DNA of 64,000 bases from JAUWKC01 sp035529895 (GTDB lineage Bacteria > Planctomycetota > Phycisphaerae > Sedimentisphaerales > Anaerobacaceae): NCBI GenBank assembly GCA_035529895.1, contig DATKVV010000022.1:13918-77917 (forward strand), read 5' to 3'. Under the pieces are notes generated by a model, which saw only the letters and a list, made by a program, of their open reading frames with translations, made no database searches and was not told the DNA's origin. Position 1 is the first letter of the stretch. Every line of letters begins with the position of its first letter. Of this stretch, positions 39,835-48,648 are shown piece after piece. The translations under genes and the position numbers were made by a program.

Positions 39835-39928
39835 GACCGGCGAACGGACTCGGCTGCCGGCATTTGCCTGCTGAGAGCCGACGGCCGGCAGAAGCTGCCA
39901 CCGGGCTTTCAGAGGCGGAAAAAATCTT

Positions 39929-39956
39929 TTGACAAGACTAAATTCCGGATTAGCAT
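39929..39956 (+). promoter_or_regulatory. Possible sigma-70-type promoter of the antiporter genes
   Basis: A perfect TTGACA (39929-39934) is followed after 16 bases by TAGCAT (39951-39956), a weak -10. It lies about 65 bases upstream of the first antiporter start. Confidence 0.4.
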
Positions 39957-40022
39957 AAGTTCCTTCGAAACAGGCGTCAGGCACATCTGCATAAAGTGTT
40001 TGTCTTTTTCTCGTGGAAGGTG

Positions 40023-41753
40023 ATGTCGGTTGTTGTTTCTTTGGGAAACACAATGGTACGTGGTTTGTTGAACAGCATTTCAGCATCCGGCGAAGGTCTA
40101 AGCATTATCCTGCTGATAGGTCTTGCCATTTTTTGCGGCACGGTGGGGGCCAGGATATTCCAGCGACTTCACATTCCGCAAATAGTAGGGTTTGTCGCCA
40201 TGGGAATAATTTTGGGGCCCGTGCTGAACATCATTCCTCAGAAGGCCGTCCAGTCGCTGGAGCTGTTCAATCTGGTTGCGCTGGGAATTATCGGCTTTCT
40301 GGTCGGCGGTGAGCTCAAGCGTGAAATATTCGTCAAGTTCGGCAAACAGGTCCCCATCGTCCTGTTGTACGAGGGGGTGACGGCATTTCTGCTGGTGGGA
40401 TTTTTCAGTTTTCTGGCAATGTGGTACTTTTCCGACTGGCAGACGGCGCTGGCGGTGGGCGTAGTCTTTGGCGCCATCTGTTCAGCTACGGACCCTGCTT
40501 CAACAATAGCGGTTCTTTGGGAGTATAAAGCGAGGGGGCCGCTCACTTCGATGTTAACGGCAATTGTCACCCTTGACGACGCACTTGCGCTGGTTCTGTA
40601 CGCAATCAGCGTAAGCGTGGCAGGATTAGTAACGGGGCATCAGGAATCGGGGTTTTTAACTGCACTGGCCGGCGTGTTTTACGAGATGTTCGGGTCGGTG
40701 GCGATAGGCGTGGTATCGGGCGTAGTGTTGAATAGCGTTTTGAAACGGGTCGATGACTCGGAAAAAATGCTGCTTTTCACGATTAGTCTGGTGTTGCTGA
40801 TTATCGGCGCGGCGATTACTCTGGGCCTGGATGTTATCCTTTCGGCGATGGCTTTAGGTGTAACGCTGGTGAATATCAAGGCGAGAAAAGCCCAGGCAGC
40901 CATGGAGGTTCTCCACAAGTTTTCCGCGCCCATCTATGTTTTGTTCTTCGTACTGGTTGGCGCGAGGGTGAAATTCTCCCAGGTTAACACAATGATCTGG
41001 GTGCTGGTTGCCGCTTATGTTACCGGCAGCGTTGCGGGCAAGACACTTGGCTCATATTTGGGCGGTGTTTTTTCCGGCGCTGTAAGGACGGTCAAAAATT
41101 ACCTCGGGTTTTGCCTGTACCCGCAGGGGGGGATTGCCGTGGGCCTGTTGATAATGGCAAGTCACAGGTTCGAAAGCAATATAAGCTCCATAATGCTTTT
41201 GGTCGTAATCATAGGCGCGTTTATACTTCAGATGATTGGTCCGATAGGAGTTAAGGTAGGGGCGGGCAAGGCCGGCGAACTGGGCCTTAATGTCACGGAA
41301 GAAGACCTTGTCAAGGCATACAGCGTCGGCGATGTGCTGGACGCAACCATTCCTTCTGTCCCCGCAGGGGCGTCCTTGAGCGAGGTCATTAGAATAGTCG
41401 GCGCCACGGACAGTTTCTATTATCCGGTTGTAGACAATGAAAAGAAGCTGATTGGCGCCGTTACGATGGACGGCATAAGAAATACTTTTGCCACGACCGG
41501 ATTGAACGATTGGCTTGTGGCCCTTGATGTTATGGAACCGGTAGTTGCCAAGTTAACGCCGAACAGCACCTTGTCGGGAGCTTTTGAGAAGATGAAGCAG
41601 CTTGACATAGAATACCTGCCCGTCACGGCGTCCGAGCGGGATGACGGATTCATCGGTGTGTTAAACGCTCGTGCAGTCCATCGCAAACTCAGCGCCGACG
41701 TTCTGGCCAAACAAAAAGAAGCGGACAGAATGTACGGACTTAAACCCGCCTAA
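40023..41753 (+). CDS. Cation/proton antiporter with C-terminal CBS pair, copy 1
   Basis: About 576 residues from the ATG at 40023; start is uncertain (a GTG at 39996 is in frame, and a later ATG at 40053). Around 12 hydrophobic segments include the family blocks GARIFQRLHIPQIVGFVAMG, ICSATDPASTIAVLWEYKAR and VTLDDALALVLYA, which hold the ion-site Asp residues. The last 150 residues form two CBS domains (SVGDVLDATIPSVPAGASL; LDVMEPVVAKLTPNSTLSGA), which often sense nucleotides or ionic strength. Expected to exchange sodium or potassium for protons at the membrane. Confidence 0.92.
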   Translation: MSVVVSLGNTMVRGLLNSISASGEGLSIILLIGLAIFCGTVGARIFQRLHIPQIVGFVAMGIILGPVLNIIPQKAVQSLELFNLVALGIIGFLVGGELKREIFVKFGKQVPIVLLYEGVTAFLLVGFFSFLAMWYFSDWQTALAVGVVFGAICSATDPASTIAVLWEYKARGPLTSMLTAIVTLDDALALVLYAISVSVAGLVTGHQESGFLTALAGVFYEMFGSVAIGVVSGVVLNSVLKRVDDSEKMLLFTISLVLLIIGAAITLGLDVILSAMALGVTLVNIKARKAQAAMEVLHKFSAPIYVLFFVLVGARVKFSQVNTMIWVLVAAYVTGSVAGKTLGSYLGGVFSGAVRTVKNYLGFCLYPQGGIAVGLLIMASHRFESNISSIMLLVVIIGAFILQMIGPIGVKVGAGKAGELGLNVTEEDLVKAYSVGDVLDATIPSVPAGASLSEVIRIVGATDSFYYPVVDNEKKLIGAVTMDGIRNTFATTGLNDWLVALDVMEPVVAKLTPNSTLSGAFEKMKQLDIEYLPVTASERDDGFIGVLNARAVHRKLSADVLAKQKEADRMYGLKPA

Positions 41754-41795
41754 GGGAGATTGCGGCGGTCACCACCGCGGTTTTTTGGAAGAGCT

Positions 41796-43493
41796 ATGCA
41801 TAGTACGACATTGGTTGGTTCTGTCGGCCGATTGGATTTGCTGCTCGTTGTGGGTATAGCAGTCTTCTGCGGGACCATCGGCGCAAGGGTGTTCCAGAAA
41901 CTGCGCATCCCACAGGTGGTTGGTTATATTGTGGTCGGTATTGTGACGGGCGGCTCGGTTCTCAATCTTATAAACCTCGAATTAATCAGGTCTCTTGTGC
42001 CCTTTAACCTGTTTGCCCTTGGGATAATCGGTTTCATGATAGGGGGAGAGCTTAAGTATGAAATTTTCAAGCAGTACGGCAAGCAGTTTATCACGATTCT
42101 GCTCACCGAGGGACTGTTTGCCTTCTTCATAGTGACAGTCTGTACAACATTGGCGGCCCGGCTGCTGCATTGCAACTGGCATAATTCGCTCGCTTTGGGA
42201 CTGGTGCTTGGGGCGATTTCCTCGGCAACGGCCCCTGCCGCGACCGTTGACGTACTCTGGGAATACAAGACCCGAGGAATCCTTACGCGAACGATTCTGG
42301 CAATAGTAGCGCTTGATGACGGACTTGCGCTGCTGCTTTACGGTTTTGCCAGCACCGTATCCGGAGCGCTGCTCGGCAGAGGGCAAGACAGCCTGTTGTC
42401 GAGCATAGTTGTTCCGCTTTGGGAGATTTGCGGGGCGGCCGGTGTGGGTATTTCAGTCGGATTAACGCTTGTTTTCATTCTCAAGTACATTAAAGCTCAG
42501 GATAAGATTCTGGCTTTCAGCATAGCCTCGATACTGCTGGTTATGGGCCTGTCGGCGGTTTTGAAGGTTGAATCAATCCTGGCAGCAATGATTTTCGGGG
42601 CCACTCTTGTCAATCTTCGGCCAAGGCGGAGTCAGAGCATCTTCAAACTTGTGGAGTCGTTTTCGCCGCCGGTCTACGTTCTGTTTTTTGTTCTGGTTGG
42701 GGCCAGGCTGCAGGTTTCCGGCATACAGAAATGGATACTGATTTTGGCGGTAATTTATGTTCTTGGCAGAAGCGTGGGCAAAATCAGCGGCAGCTGGTTT
42801 GGGGCCGCTATTTCGAACTCGCCGGGCACCATACGCAAATACCTTGGAATCTGCCTTTTCAGCCAGGCGGGCGTTGCTATCGGCCTGTCGATTCTTGCCA
42901 GTGAACGGTTTGGCGGCGATATCGGAGAAGCGATCATAGTGATAATTACGGCCACAACTTTCCTGGTGCAAATCATCGGTCCGCCGCTTGTCAAATTAGG
43001 CGTCAAAAAGGCCGGTGAAGTCGGGCTCAATGTTACCGAAGACGAACTTATCGCCAGTTACAACGTCCGGGACGTTATGGACACAAAAGCGCCTGTGCTT
43101 TACGCAGGCACAGCTTTAGGCGAGCTGATCAGCCTGGTCGGAAGCACCGAGAATTTCTACTATCCTGTTGTCGACAATGATAATAATCTGATAGGGGCCG
43201 TCACCATAGCAGGCATCAGAAAAACATTTACCAACGAGGAATTAAACGATTGGCTTGTAGCACTTGATATTATGGAGCCGGTTGCAGCAAAAATACCGCC
43301 GGATACGGCATTATCAGACGCCTTCGAGCAGGCAAAGCGGCTCGACACAGAATATCTGCCGGTCGTAGCCTCGATCGAAGACAACAGGCTCGTTGGTATT
43401 CTGGATTGCCGTGCTGTTCGCCGGTCGCTCAGTGCCGAGGCGCTGGCTCGTCAGCAAAAAGCCGACAGCTTAATGAGCGGCCAATACGTGTAA
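41796..43493 (+). CDS. Cation/proton antiporter with C-terminal CBS pair, copy 2
   Basis: The ATG at 41796 follows TGGAAGAGCT; 565 residues. It is a tandem paralogue of the preceding gene along its whole length (GTIGARVFQKLRIPQVVGYI; VALDDGLALLLYGF; CBS part VRDVMDTKAPVLYAGTALGE). The TM4 motif reads SATAPAAT: the Asp of copy 1 (TDP, codon GAC at 40491) is Ala here (codon GCC at 42231), while the DD motif of TM5 is kept. The change may alter ion coupling. The two genes probably form one operon and may form a mixed dimer. Confidence 0.92.
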   Translation: MHSTTLVGSVGRLDLLLVVGIAVFCGTIGARVFQKLRIPQVVGYIVVGIVTGGSVLNLINLELIRSLVPFNLFALGIIGFMIGGELKYEIFKQYGKQFITILLTEGLFAFFIVTVCTTLAARLLHCNWHNSLALGLVLGAISSATAPAATVDVLWEYKTRGILTRTILAIVALDDGLALLLYGFASTVSGALLGRGQDSLLSSIVVPLWEICGAAGVGISVGLTLVFILKYIKAQDKILAFSIASILLVMGLSAVLKVESILAAMIFGATLVNLRPRRSQSIFKLVESFSPPVYVLFFVLVGARLQVSGIQKWILILAVIYVLGRSVGKISGSWFGAAISNSPGTIRKYLGICLFSQAGVAIGLSILASERFGGDIGEAIIVIITATTFLVQIIGPPLVKLGVKKAGEVGLNVTEDELIASYNVRDVMDTKAPVLYAGTALGELISLVGSTENFYYPVVDNDNNLIGAVTIAGIRKTFTNEELNDWLVALDIMEPVAAKIPPDTALSDAFEQAKRLDTEYLPVVASIEDNRLVGILDCRAVRRSLSAEALARQQKADSLMSGQYV

Positions 43494-43729
43494 TTCGCAC
43501 AGACCGTAGTTGCGCAAAACGTTCGCGAAACAGCCACGCAATAAGTTCCACACAACGGACCGCGACGCTTCATACATTCGGCAATACAGGCCTTAAGGTT
43601 AAATTACTGTCTTTTTGCGTGTTTGGCCGATATTATATAGCAGGGCAAAGGACTATATTTGAGCGTGGCACAAGGAATTCGGAGCCGGCAGAACCTGTCT
43701 GCAATAAGACAAATGATTGTGGCGAAACT

Positions 43730-44170
43730 TTGAAGCGATTATCTTTTCCGAAAACAAAGAGACTTGTCAGCAACGGGCAATTCAAGGCCGTTTTGAGCCG
43801 CAAACTGCGCATAAGCAATGGTTTGCTCACGCTGTTTATGGCGGAAAACGATTGCGGCTACCCGCGACTGGGCGTCTCCATCGCCAAGTCCTGCGGCAGC
43901 GCGATTGTGCGCAATCGACTGAAGCGGCTGCTGAGAGAAGCCTTTCGGCAAAGTCAGGACCAAATTCCGTGCGGCTTCGATTACTTGGTGATGATGTCGA
44001 GTCAACGGTCAGAAAAACCGGCAAAAACCAAGAAGGCCGCTGCGGGGACCGCCAAAAATGCGGGCTGCCGGCGGTTGTCGTTCGAACAGTTAAGGGACTC
44101 GTTCCTGACTCTGGTAAGCGGTTTAAGCGAGAGACAACACACAGGGCCGAACGAGCGTCGAACTAAATAA
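43730..44170 (+). CDS. rnpA: Ribonuclease P protein component
   Basis: The recognisable protein begins LKRLSFPKTKRLVSNGQFKA and has the RNase P protein signature GVSIAKSCGSAIVRNRLKRL LREAF (residues about 45-70), so it binds the RNA subunit and helps cut the 5' leader from pre-tRNA. I propose the TTG at 43730 (146 residues), but there is no clear ribosome binding site and the frame is open far upstream. rpmH, which normally lies just before rnpA, is not seen, and yidC/yidD do not follow. Confidence 0.88.
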   Translation: MKRLSFPKTKRLVSNGQFKAVLSRKLRISNGLLTLFMAENDCGYPRLGVSIAKSCGSAIVRNRLKRLLREAFRQSQDQIPCGFDYLVMMSSQRSEKPAKTKKAAAGTAKNAGCRRLSFEQLRDSFLTLVSGLSERQHTGPNERRTK

Positions 44171-44178
44171 GGGTATCT

Positions 44179-44466
44179 TTGACCGATAGCCCGAAGAGGT
44201 ACAGCTTGAGCAAAAAAAGTAAATTAGACCCGATAGGCTCGGCTGCAAAAAAAGCTGGCGTTTCGCGGCAATCTCTGCAATATTACCTGATGGTGGGTCT
44301 GCTCGAGCCGACGGAGATTACGCCGACGGGCAGACGGCTTTTCGACCAAAAGTGTATCGCACGGATTAGACTGATAAGAAAACTCAGTGACAGCGGCTAC
44401 CCGCTGCGGGCCATAAGGGAATTGTTTCTGGAAGGCAGGACCGATTTGAAAGGAAGCCAGAGGTGA
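44179..44466 (+). CDS. MerR-like small DNA-binding protein
   Basis: The start is a TTG at 44179 preceded by AAGGGTATCT (95 residues). The core PIGSAAKKAGVSRQSLQYYL MVGLLEPTEITPTGRRLFD is a MerR-type winged helix with the usual second element (RLFDQKCIARIRLIRKLSDS GYPLRAIRELF). No effector domain follows. The stop overlaps the start of the MCE gene by 4 bases (GTGA), so the two are translationally coupled and the regulator may control this unit. Confidence 0.82.
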   Translation: MTDSPKRYSLSKKSKLDPIGSAAKKAGVSRQSLQYYLMVGLLEPTEITPTGRRLFDQKCIARIRLIRKLSDSGYPLRAIRELFLEGRTDLKGSQR

Positions 44467-45419
44467 GCGATTACGAAACAGCCCAGCAAAGGCGCAATAT
44501 AATTGTGGGGGTCTTTGTAATATTGGCCCTGTGCGCACTTGGAGTAATGATATATAAGTTTGGAGAACTGCCGACAAGCGTCAGCAAGTTCGGCTCTTTT
44601 CAGATTTTTGTTCAGTTTCCTTCAGCACCGGGAGTAGAAAAGGACACACCTGTGCGCTTTTGCGGTTATCAAATCGGCAGAGTGACAAGGGTTATGGCTC
44701 CCGAGATACGCACGGATTTAAACACCGGCTCGAAGTACCATCAAACGGTGGTCGTTCTTAGTATTGATAAAAGGTATGTCAACATTCCTTCCAATGTCGA
44801 GGTGAAATTGATGACACGTGGCCTGGGCAGCAGTTATATCGAATTTAAAGTTGACCCCAGTTTGCCTCTTACTGCCAGGGACCCAAACCTGCCGGAGACA
44901 AAATTCCTGGTAAAGGATATGGTGCTGCAGGGTTCAACGGGCATGACCAGCGAGTTCTTCCCAGAGGAAAGCCAGAAGAAACTGGAAGAACTTGTCAACG
45001 GCATCAAAACTTTTGTCGACAACGCCAACAGCATTATTGGCGACCCGAACAACAAGCAGAATCTCAAAACAACCCTGGCCAATCTGTCCGAGGCGACGGA
45101 GCAGGCTACAAAGACGCTCAAAGAGTTTCAGGACTTTTCCGCCGCCGGGACCGCAACTGTGAAAAGCGCCGACGCCAAAATGGAGAAGGTTGTCGCCGCT
45201 CTGGTTGATACGAGCGAACAACTAAGTAAGACGACAGTGGAACTGCGACTGATTCTCGAGAAGATAAACAGAGGCGAGGGTACCGCCGCCAGACTTGTTA
45301 AGGATGGGCGGTTTTATGAAAACCTGCTTGAGAACACCGAACAGTTACAAGCACTGTTGAAGAAGCTGGAGTCGCTGATAGACAAGGCAAACGAAAAAGG
45401 GCTGCACAGCATCTGGTAG
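44463..45419 (+). CDS. MCE/MlaD-family lipid-transport substrate-binding protein
   Basis: GTG start at 44463 with GAAAGGAAGCCAGAG before it; 318 residues. One N-terminal membrane segment (IIVGVFVILALCALGVMIY), then an MCE domain (FPSAPGVEKDTPVRFCGYQI; KLMTRGLGSSYIEFKVD), then a long helical part (residues about 160-318, alpha-helical and rich in Lys, Glu and Leu). MlaD-type proteins hold phospholipids for an ABC transporter between membranes. No mlaE or mlaF is beside it. Confidence 0.9.
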   Translation: MSDYETAQQRRNIIVGVFVILALCALGVMIYKFGELPTSVSKFGSFQIFVQFPSAPGVEKDTPVRFCGYQIGRVTRVMAPEIRTDLNTGSKYHQTVVVLSIDKRYVNIPSNVEVKLMTRGLGSSYIEFKVDPSLPLTARDPNLPETKFLVKDMVLQGSTGMTSEFFPEESQKKLEELVNGIKTFVDNANSIIGDPNNKQNLKTTLANLSEATEQATKTLKEFQDFSAAGTATVKSADAKMEKVVAALVDTSEQLSKTTVELRLILEKINRGEGTAARLVKDGRFYENLLENTEQLQALLKKLESLIDKANEKGLHSIW

Positions 45420-45498
45420 CAGAGCCGTTGAGGGTCTTGTAGCCGGCGCGGCACCAAAAAGACGCTGCGGGGCGGCAGTAGCCAAATAATAGGCGGGT

Positions 45499-45738
45499 TT
45501 ACAGCAGCGAAGTGGCAGACGTTCGGAGGTCCGTGAACTCTGATTCAGAACAAGCGGCTATCATCCTCTCAGCCGCTTTTACATGCCTGGCCTGCGACGG
45601 GCAGACCACGATAACAGCATCGTTGAGACAGACTTCTTTCAAGGCCACCCTCTCGTTGATGAATTGGCTGCAACCGGAGCAAAACAATATGGACACAGCC
45701 AACAGTGTCACCCACCTCGGAATACTTAAGTTATGCAT
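45499..45738 (-). CDS. Small lipoprotein, function unknown
   Basis: The 79-residue frame starts with ATG after GAGGCGAAGCT and has a clear lipoprotein signal: basic start, hydrophobic RWVTLLAVSILFCSGC with cysteine at about residue 23. The remaining 55 residues have no family I recognise. It is the only minus-strand gene between 38 and 64 kb. Confidence 0.5.
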   Translation of the reverse strand: MHNLSIPRWVTLLAVSILFCSGCSQFINERVALKEVCLNDAVIVVCPSQARHVKAAERMIAACSESEFTDLRTSATSLL

Positions 45739-46111
45739 AGCTTCGCCTCACTACAAATTTTGCGGGTCCATCAAACAGGCAGTACCCCCCCGTGACCGAC
45801 AGCAGGCATCTACGTCATTTTTATTGTCAGTAATTGTACGCACAGAGGCCTGCCAGTCAAGGCTCAACACCAGCTTGGTCTGCCGGAACGCTGGTTTGCC
45901 TGCTGTGACGGATTTATCTTGACTATTCTCTCATCACAAGCTTTAATGCCGCCGGGTCGTCTGGGGATGGTCGGTTCGAGCTGTCTTGGATGCCTGCTTT
46001 TTATGAAAAAAACTGTCTCTTGAATAAAAACACCATTGTTCTGCGTCCCTGAATAGACAACAAATTATTACTGCGGCTTTGCGTGCCGCCGAGGAGTTTA
46101 AGGAGTGCTCT
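45739..46111. other. Intergenic region upstream of the LamG/propeller cluster
   Basis: About 370 bases, divergent between a small lipoprotein and the first LamG gene. No gene is seen. It should hold the cluster promoter, but no convincing hexamers were found. Confidence 0.35.
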
Positions 46112-48622
46112 ATGTACCAACGACACAATTATGTGTTCTCAGTGTTCGTTGTGTTGGTCTGGCTGCCTTTAATTATCGCCGGTGTGCGGGGGGCAGACGA
46201 CTTTTTCCCGTCGTTTGCCGACGAGCATATCGTCGGTTTGTGGCTGTTCGATGAGACCGACTATCCCTACACGACGCTGACCGACGCGGGGCGGCACGAG
46301 TATGACCTGCGCCTGATGAAGGGCGGCAAGCTTGTACCCGGCAGATTCGGAAACTGTCTCAAGTTCACGCCAGGTCTCGATTATGCCGTCAGTTACGCGG
46401 CCTGGAAGGGCGCGGTGGGATTCAACCACATGCGTGAGATGAGCGGCAGGCCGGGCAGCGGGCTTTTCGGACCAACAATTGCGCCGGAGCAAATCGCAAG
46501 GACTTTTGCCGAGCGGGACTTTACCTGCGAGTTCTGGCTGCTGCTGATGTCCAACCCTATCCAAGACGTGGTTCTTGTCGACCTCGGCGACACGTTCGAA
46601 CCGGGCTTCAAAGTAACTCTCAAGACCGGCGCAAAAGGCTTCGTAATCGAAAATGCCTATGCCGGTTTCAGAGCCGAATGCCCAACCATACTTCAGCAAA
46701 TCTGGGGCCGGGCGTGGCATCATATCGCTTTCACCTACTCGGCCGGAAGTGACCAGCTCAAATACTACATCGATGGCAAAGCCAGCGAGCCGGTAAAACT
46801 TTCCAGAATTGCGAAATCACAGGTCCCCGCCTCCGTTCGGCCTGAATCCATAGCGGACACCACCTACGGTATTTTTGAGAAGGAGGACCGGCGAAGCCTG
46901 CCCGACTACGAAAAACGAATCCAGCACCGGTTCAACTTCGCTTTGGGTCACGACCGCCGCGGCGAACATGACTTCAACGGCAACCTTGACGAGCTACGAT
47001 TCTCCGACGTCGTTCGTTACCAGGCGAATTTCCCTTTGCCCGACAGTTTCAGTCGCAACTACCGCAAGGACGCCCCCGCGCCGGCCGTCGTCAACGGCCT
47101 GCCGCTTTTGTTCGGGCCTGACAAGAGTTACTTACCCAACGAACCTGTGATGCTCGGCTCGCGAAAGCATGTCTTTATTGATGAAGTGATGGTGGATAAG
47201 AAAGAGAACGTCAAACTTACGCTGAACCCCCCGACCAAAGGAGTCAAGCTCAACATAAACGCGGCGTGGGATGCATCCTTCTTCGAGCACGAAGGCAGGA
47301 TATACACCATCAAGTCCGAAGGCTATGAAGGGGATGAAGGACCCATAGAATTGTTCGTTTCAGATGACGGCGTGAATTTCGAGGCGCCCAGCCTCGGTCT
47401 TATCGAGCATAGCGGCTCAAAGGAAAACAACCTGGTTATGCTCAGTCTGCCGAGCTGGGGCAAATACTTCAAGGACACGAATCCTGCCTGTCCGCCGGAG
47501 GAGCTGTTCAAGGCGACGCTTTGGGTGGGCCAGCGGGGCATTTACCTTTACTTCTCACCCGACGCAATCCACTGGAGGCGCAATGAAACGTGTATGCTTC
47601 CTCTTGTCAGCGGCGGCGGATGCGAGACGTTCTGGGACGACCAGCAGGGGATGTATTTCAACTATATAAAGCGTGACGGCAGCTACAACAGCGGCGAATA
47701 CCCCAACTACGGAAGAAGCACGACCATGTTCAAGAGCCGCGAAATCAACAAGGCCTGGCCTTTCAATCCCGTGCCCAATCCTTATTATGAAGGCTGGCCC
47801 TTCCCTGCCGTGACCGGTGAGGGAATAACCGTTCTGGGCCCGGATATCTTTGACCCGGATAATGGCCAGATTTTCCGGACTCGTCCGCAGAAGTACGAAT
47901 GGGCGCCCGATACGTACGTGGCGTTTATGTTCCGCTCCGTCTGCGACATGGCCGTAAGCCGGGACGCAGTGAACTGGAAGATCCGCCCCGAACTGGGATT
48001 TTACATGCCGCCCGGCAGATTCATGAACCAGCCTGACTGGCAGCCGGAGTCGTATGGCAAAGCGAGGCATAAGTCAAAGAAAACTAAACAAGACGACCGA
48101 GAAAAGCCGGGACTGAACGGGCAGGCCAAGACTGTTGACAGCGCTGATTTTACCAGCGGTGACATAGCCAATGGCATCATACGGCGGGGTGATGAACTCT
48201 GGCAGTACGCAAATTGTAGGATGACACGCGGCGGCCTCGCCACGGTTCGATTCACCCAGCGCCTCGACGGTTTCCTCTCGCTCGACGCTGGCGACAAGCC
48301 TGGAATCTTCATCACACGTCCATTCGTTTTTGATGGCCATAAGCTCCTCTTGAACGTCGCGGCAAGAGGCTCGGTCAAGGTCGGAATCACAAACCTGCCC
48401 GGAATGCAGGTGACGGGCTTTAACATAGGGCTGACCAATCCGCCGAAGAAGGCGGTACGAGGCTATGGGATTAATGATTGCGACCCCATACGGACGGATT
48501 CGGTGCGGCAGGTCGTTACATGGAAGGGCGACCCTGATGTCGGCAACCTGGCCGGGCAGGTGGTGCGATTGCGCTTCGAGATGCAGAACGCCAAGCTGTA
48601 TAGTTTTCAATTTGAGCAATAG
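46112..48622 (+). CDS. Secreted LamG plus five-blade-propeller-like protein, paralogue 1
   Basis: TTAAGGAGTGCTCT sets the ATG at 46112; 836 residues. A signal peptide (VFVVLVWLPLIIAGVRG) leads into a LamG/concanavalin-like sandwich (residues about 25-320: [47 protein letters not shown]). The second half resembles the beta-propeller of GH32/GH43-type enzymes and has Asp-box-like turns (FVSDDGVNF, FSPDAIHWRRNE, VSRDAVNWK). The tail FEMQNAKLYSFQFEQ is shared by all three paralogues and by the neighbouring oxidoreductase. It probably acts on an extracellular polysaccharide; substrate unknown. A lysine-rich insertion (HKSKKTKQDDREK) is unique to this copy. Confidence 0.82.
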   Translation: MYQRHNYVFSVFVVLVWLPLIIAGVRGADDFFPSFADEHIVGLWLFDETDYPYTTLTDAGRHEYDLRLMKGGKLVPGRFGNCLKFTPGLDYAVSYAAWKGAVGFNHMREMSGRPGSGLFGPTIAPEQIARTFAERDFTCEFWLLLMSNPIQDVVLVDLGDTFEPGFKVTLKTGAKGFVIENAYAGFRAECPTILQQIWGRAWHHIAFTYSAGSDQLKYYIDGKASEPVKLSRIAKSQVPASVRPESIADTTYGIFEKEDRRSLPDYEKRIQHRFNFALGHDRRGEHDFNGNLDELRFSDVVRYQANFPLPDSFSRNYRKDAPAPAVVNGLPLLFGPDKSYLPNEPVMLGSRKHVFIDEVMVDKKENVKLTLNPPTKGVKLNINAAWDASFFEHEGRIYTIKSEGYEGDEGPIELFVSDDGVNFEAPSLGLIEHSGSKENNLVMLSLPSWGKYFKDTNPACPPEELFKATLWVGQRGIYLYFSPDAIHWRRNETCMLPLVSGGGCETFWDDQQGMYFNYIKRDGSYNSGEYPNYGRSTTMFKSREINKAWPFNPVPNPYYEGWPFPAVTGEGITVLGPDIFDPDNGQIFRTRPQKYEWAPDTYVAFMFRSVCDMAVSRDAVNWKIRPELGFYMPPGRFMNQPDWQPESYGKARHKSKKTKQDDREKPGLNGQAKTVDSADFTSGDIANGIIRRGDELWQYANCRMTRGGLATVRFTQRLDGFLSLDAGDKPGIFITRPFVFDGHKLLLNVAARGSVKVGITNLPGMQVTGFNIGLTNPPKKAVRGYGINDCDPIRTDSVRQVVTWKGDPDVGNLAGQVVRLRFEMQNAKLYSFQFEQ

Positions 48623-48648
48623 CGAATTTGTCACTGAGGAGCTTTGAA

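Noticed and set aside
43494..43729. rpmH (L34) upstream of rnpA
   Set aside because: The frame there has a few K/R residues in a loosely L34-like order (RSCAKRSRNSHA) but lacks the GFRARM core, a start with ribosome site and a stop before rnpA.
43406..43729. N-terminal extension of rnpA by 108 codons
   Set aside because: It overlaps the end of the antiporter gene and has no RNase P protein similarity; family members begin just before the KRLSFPKTKRL segment.
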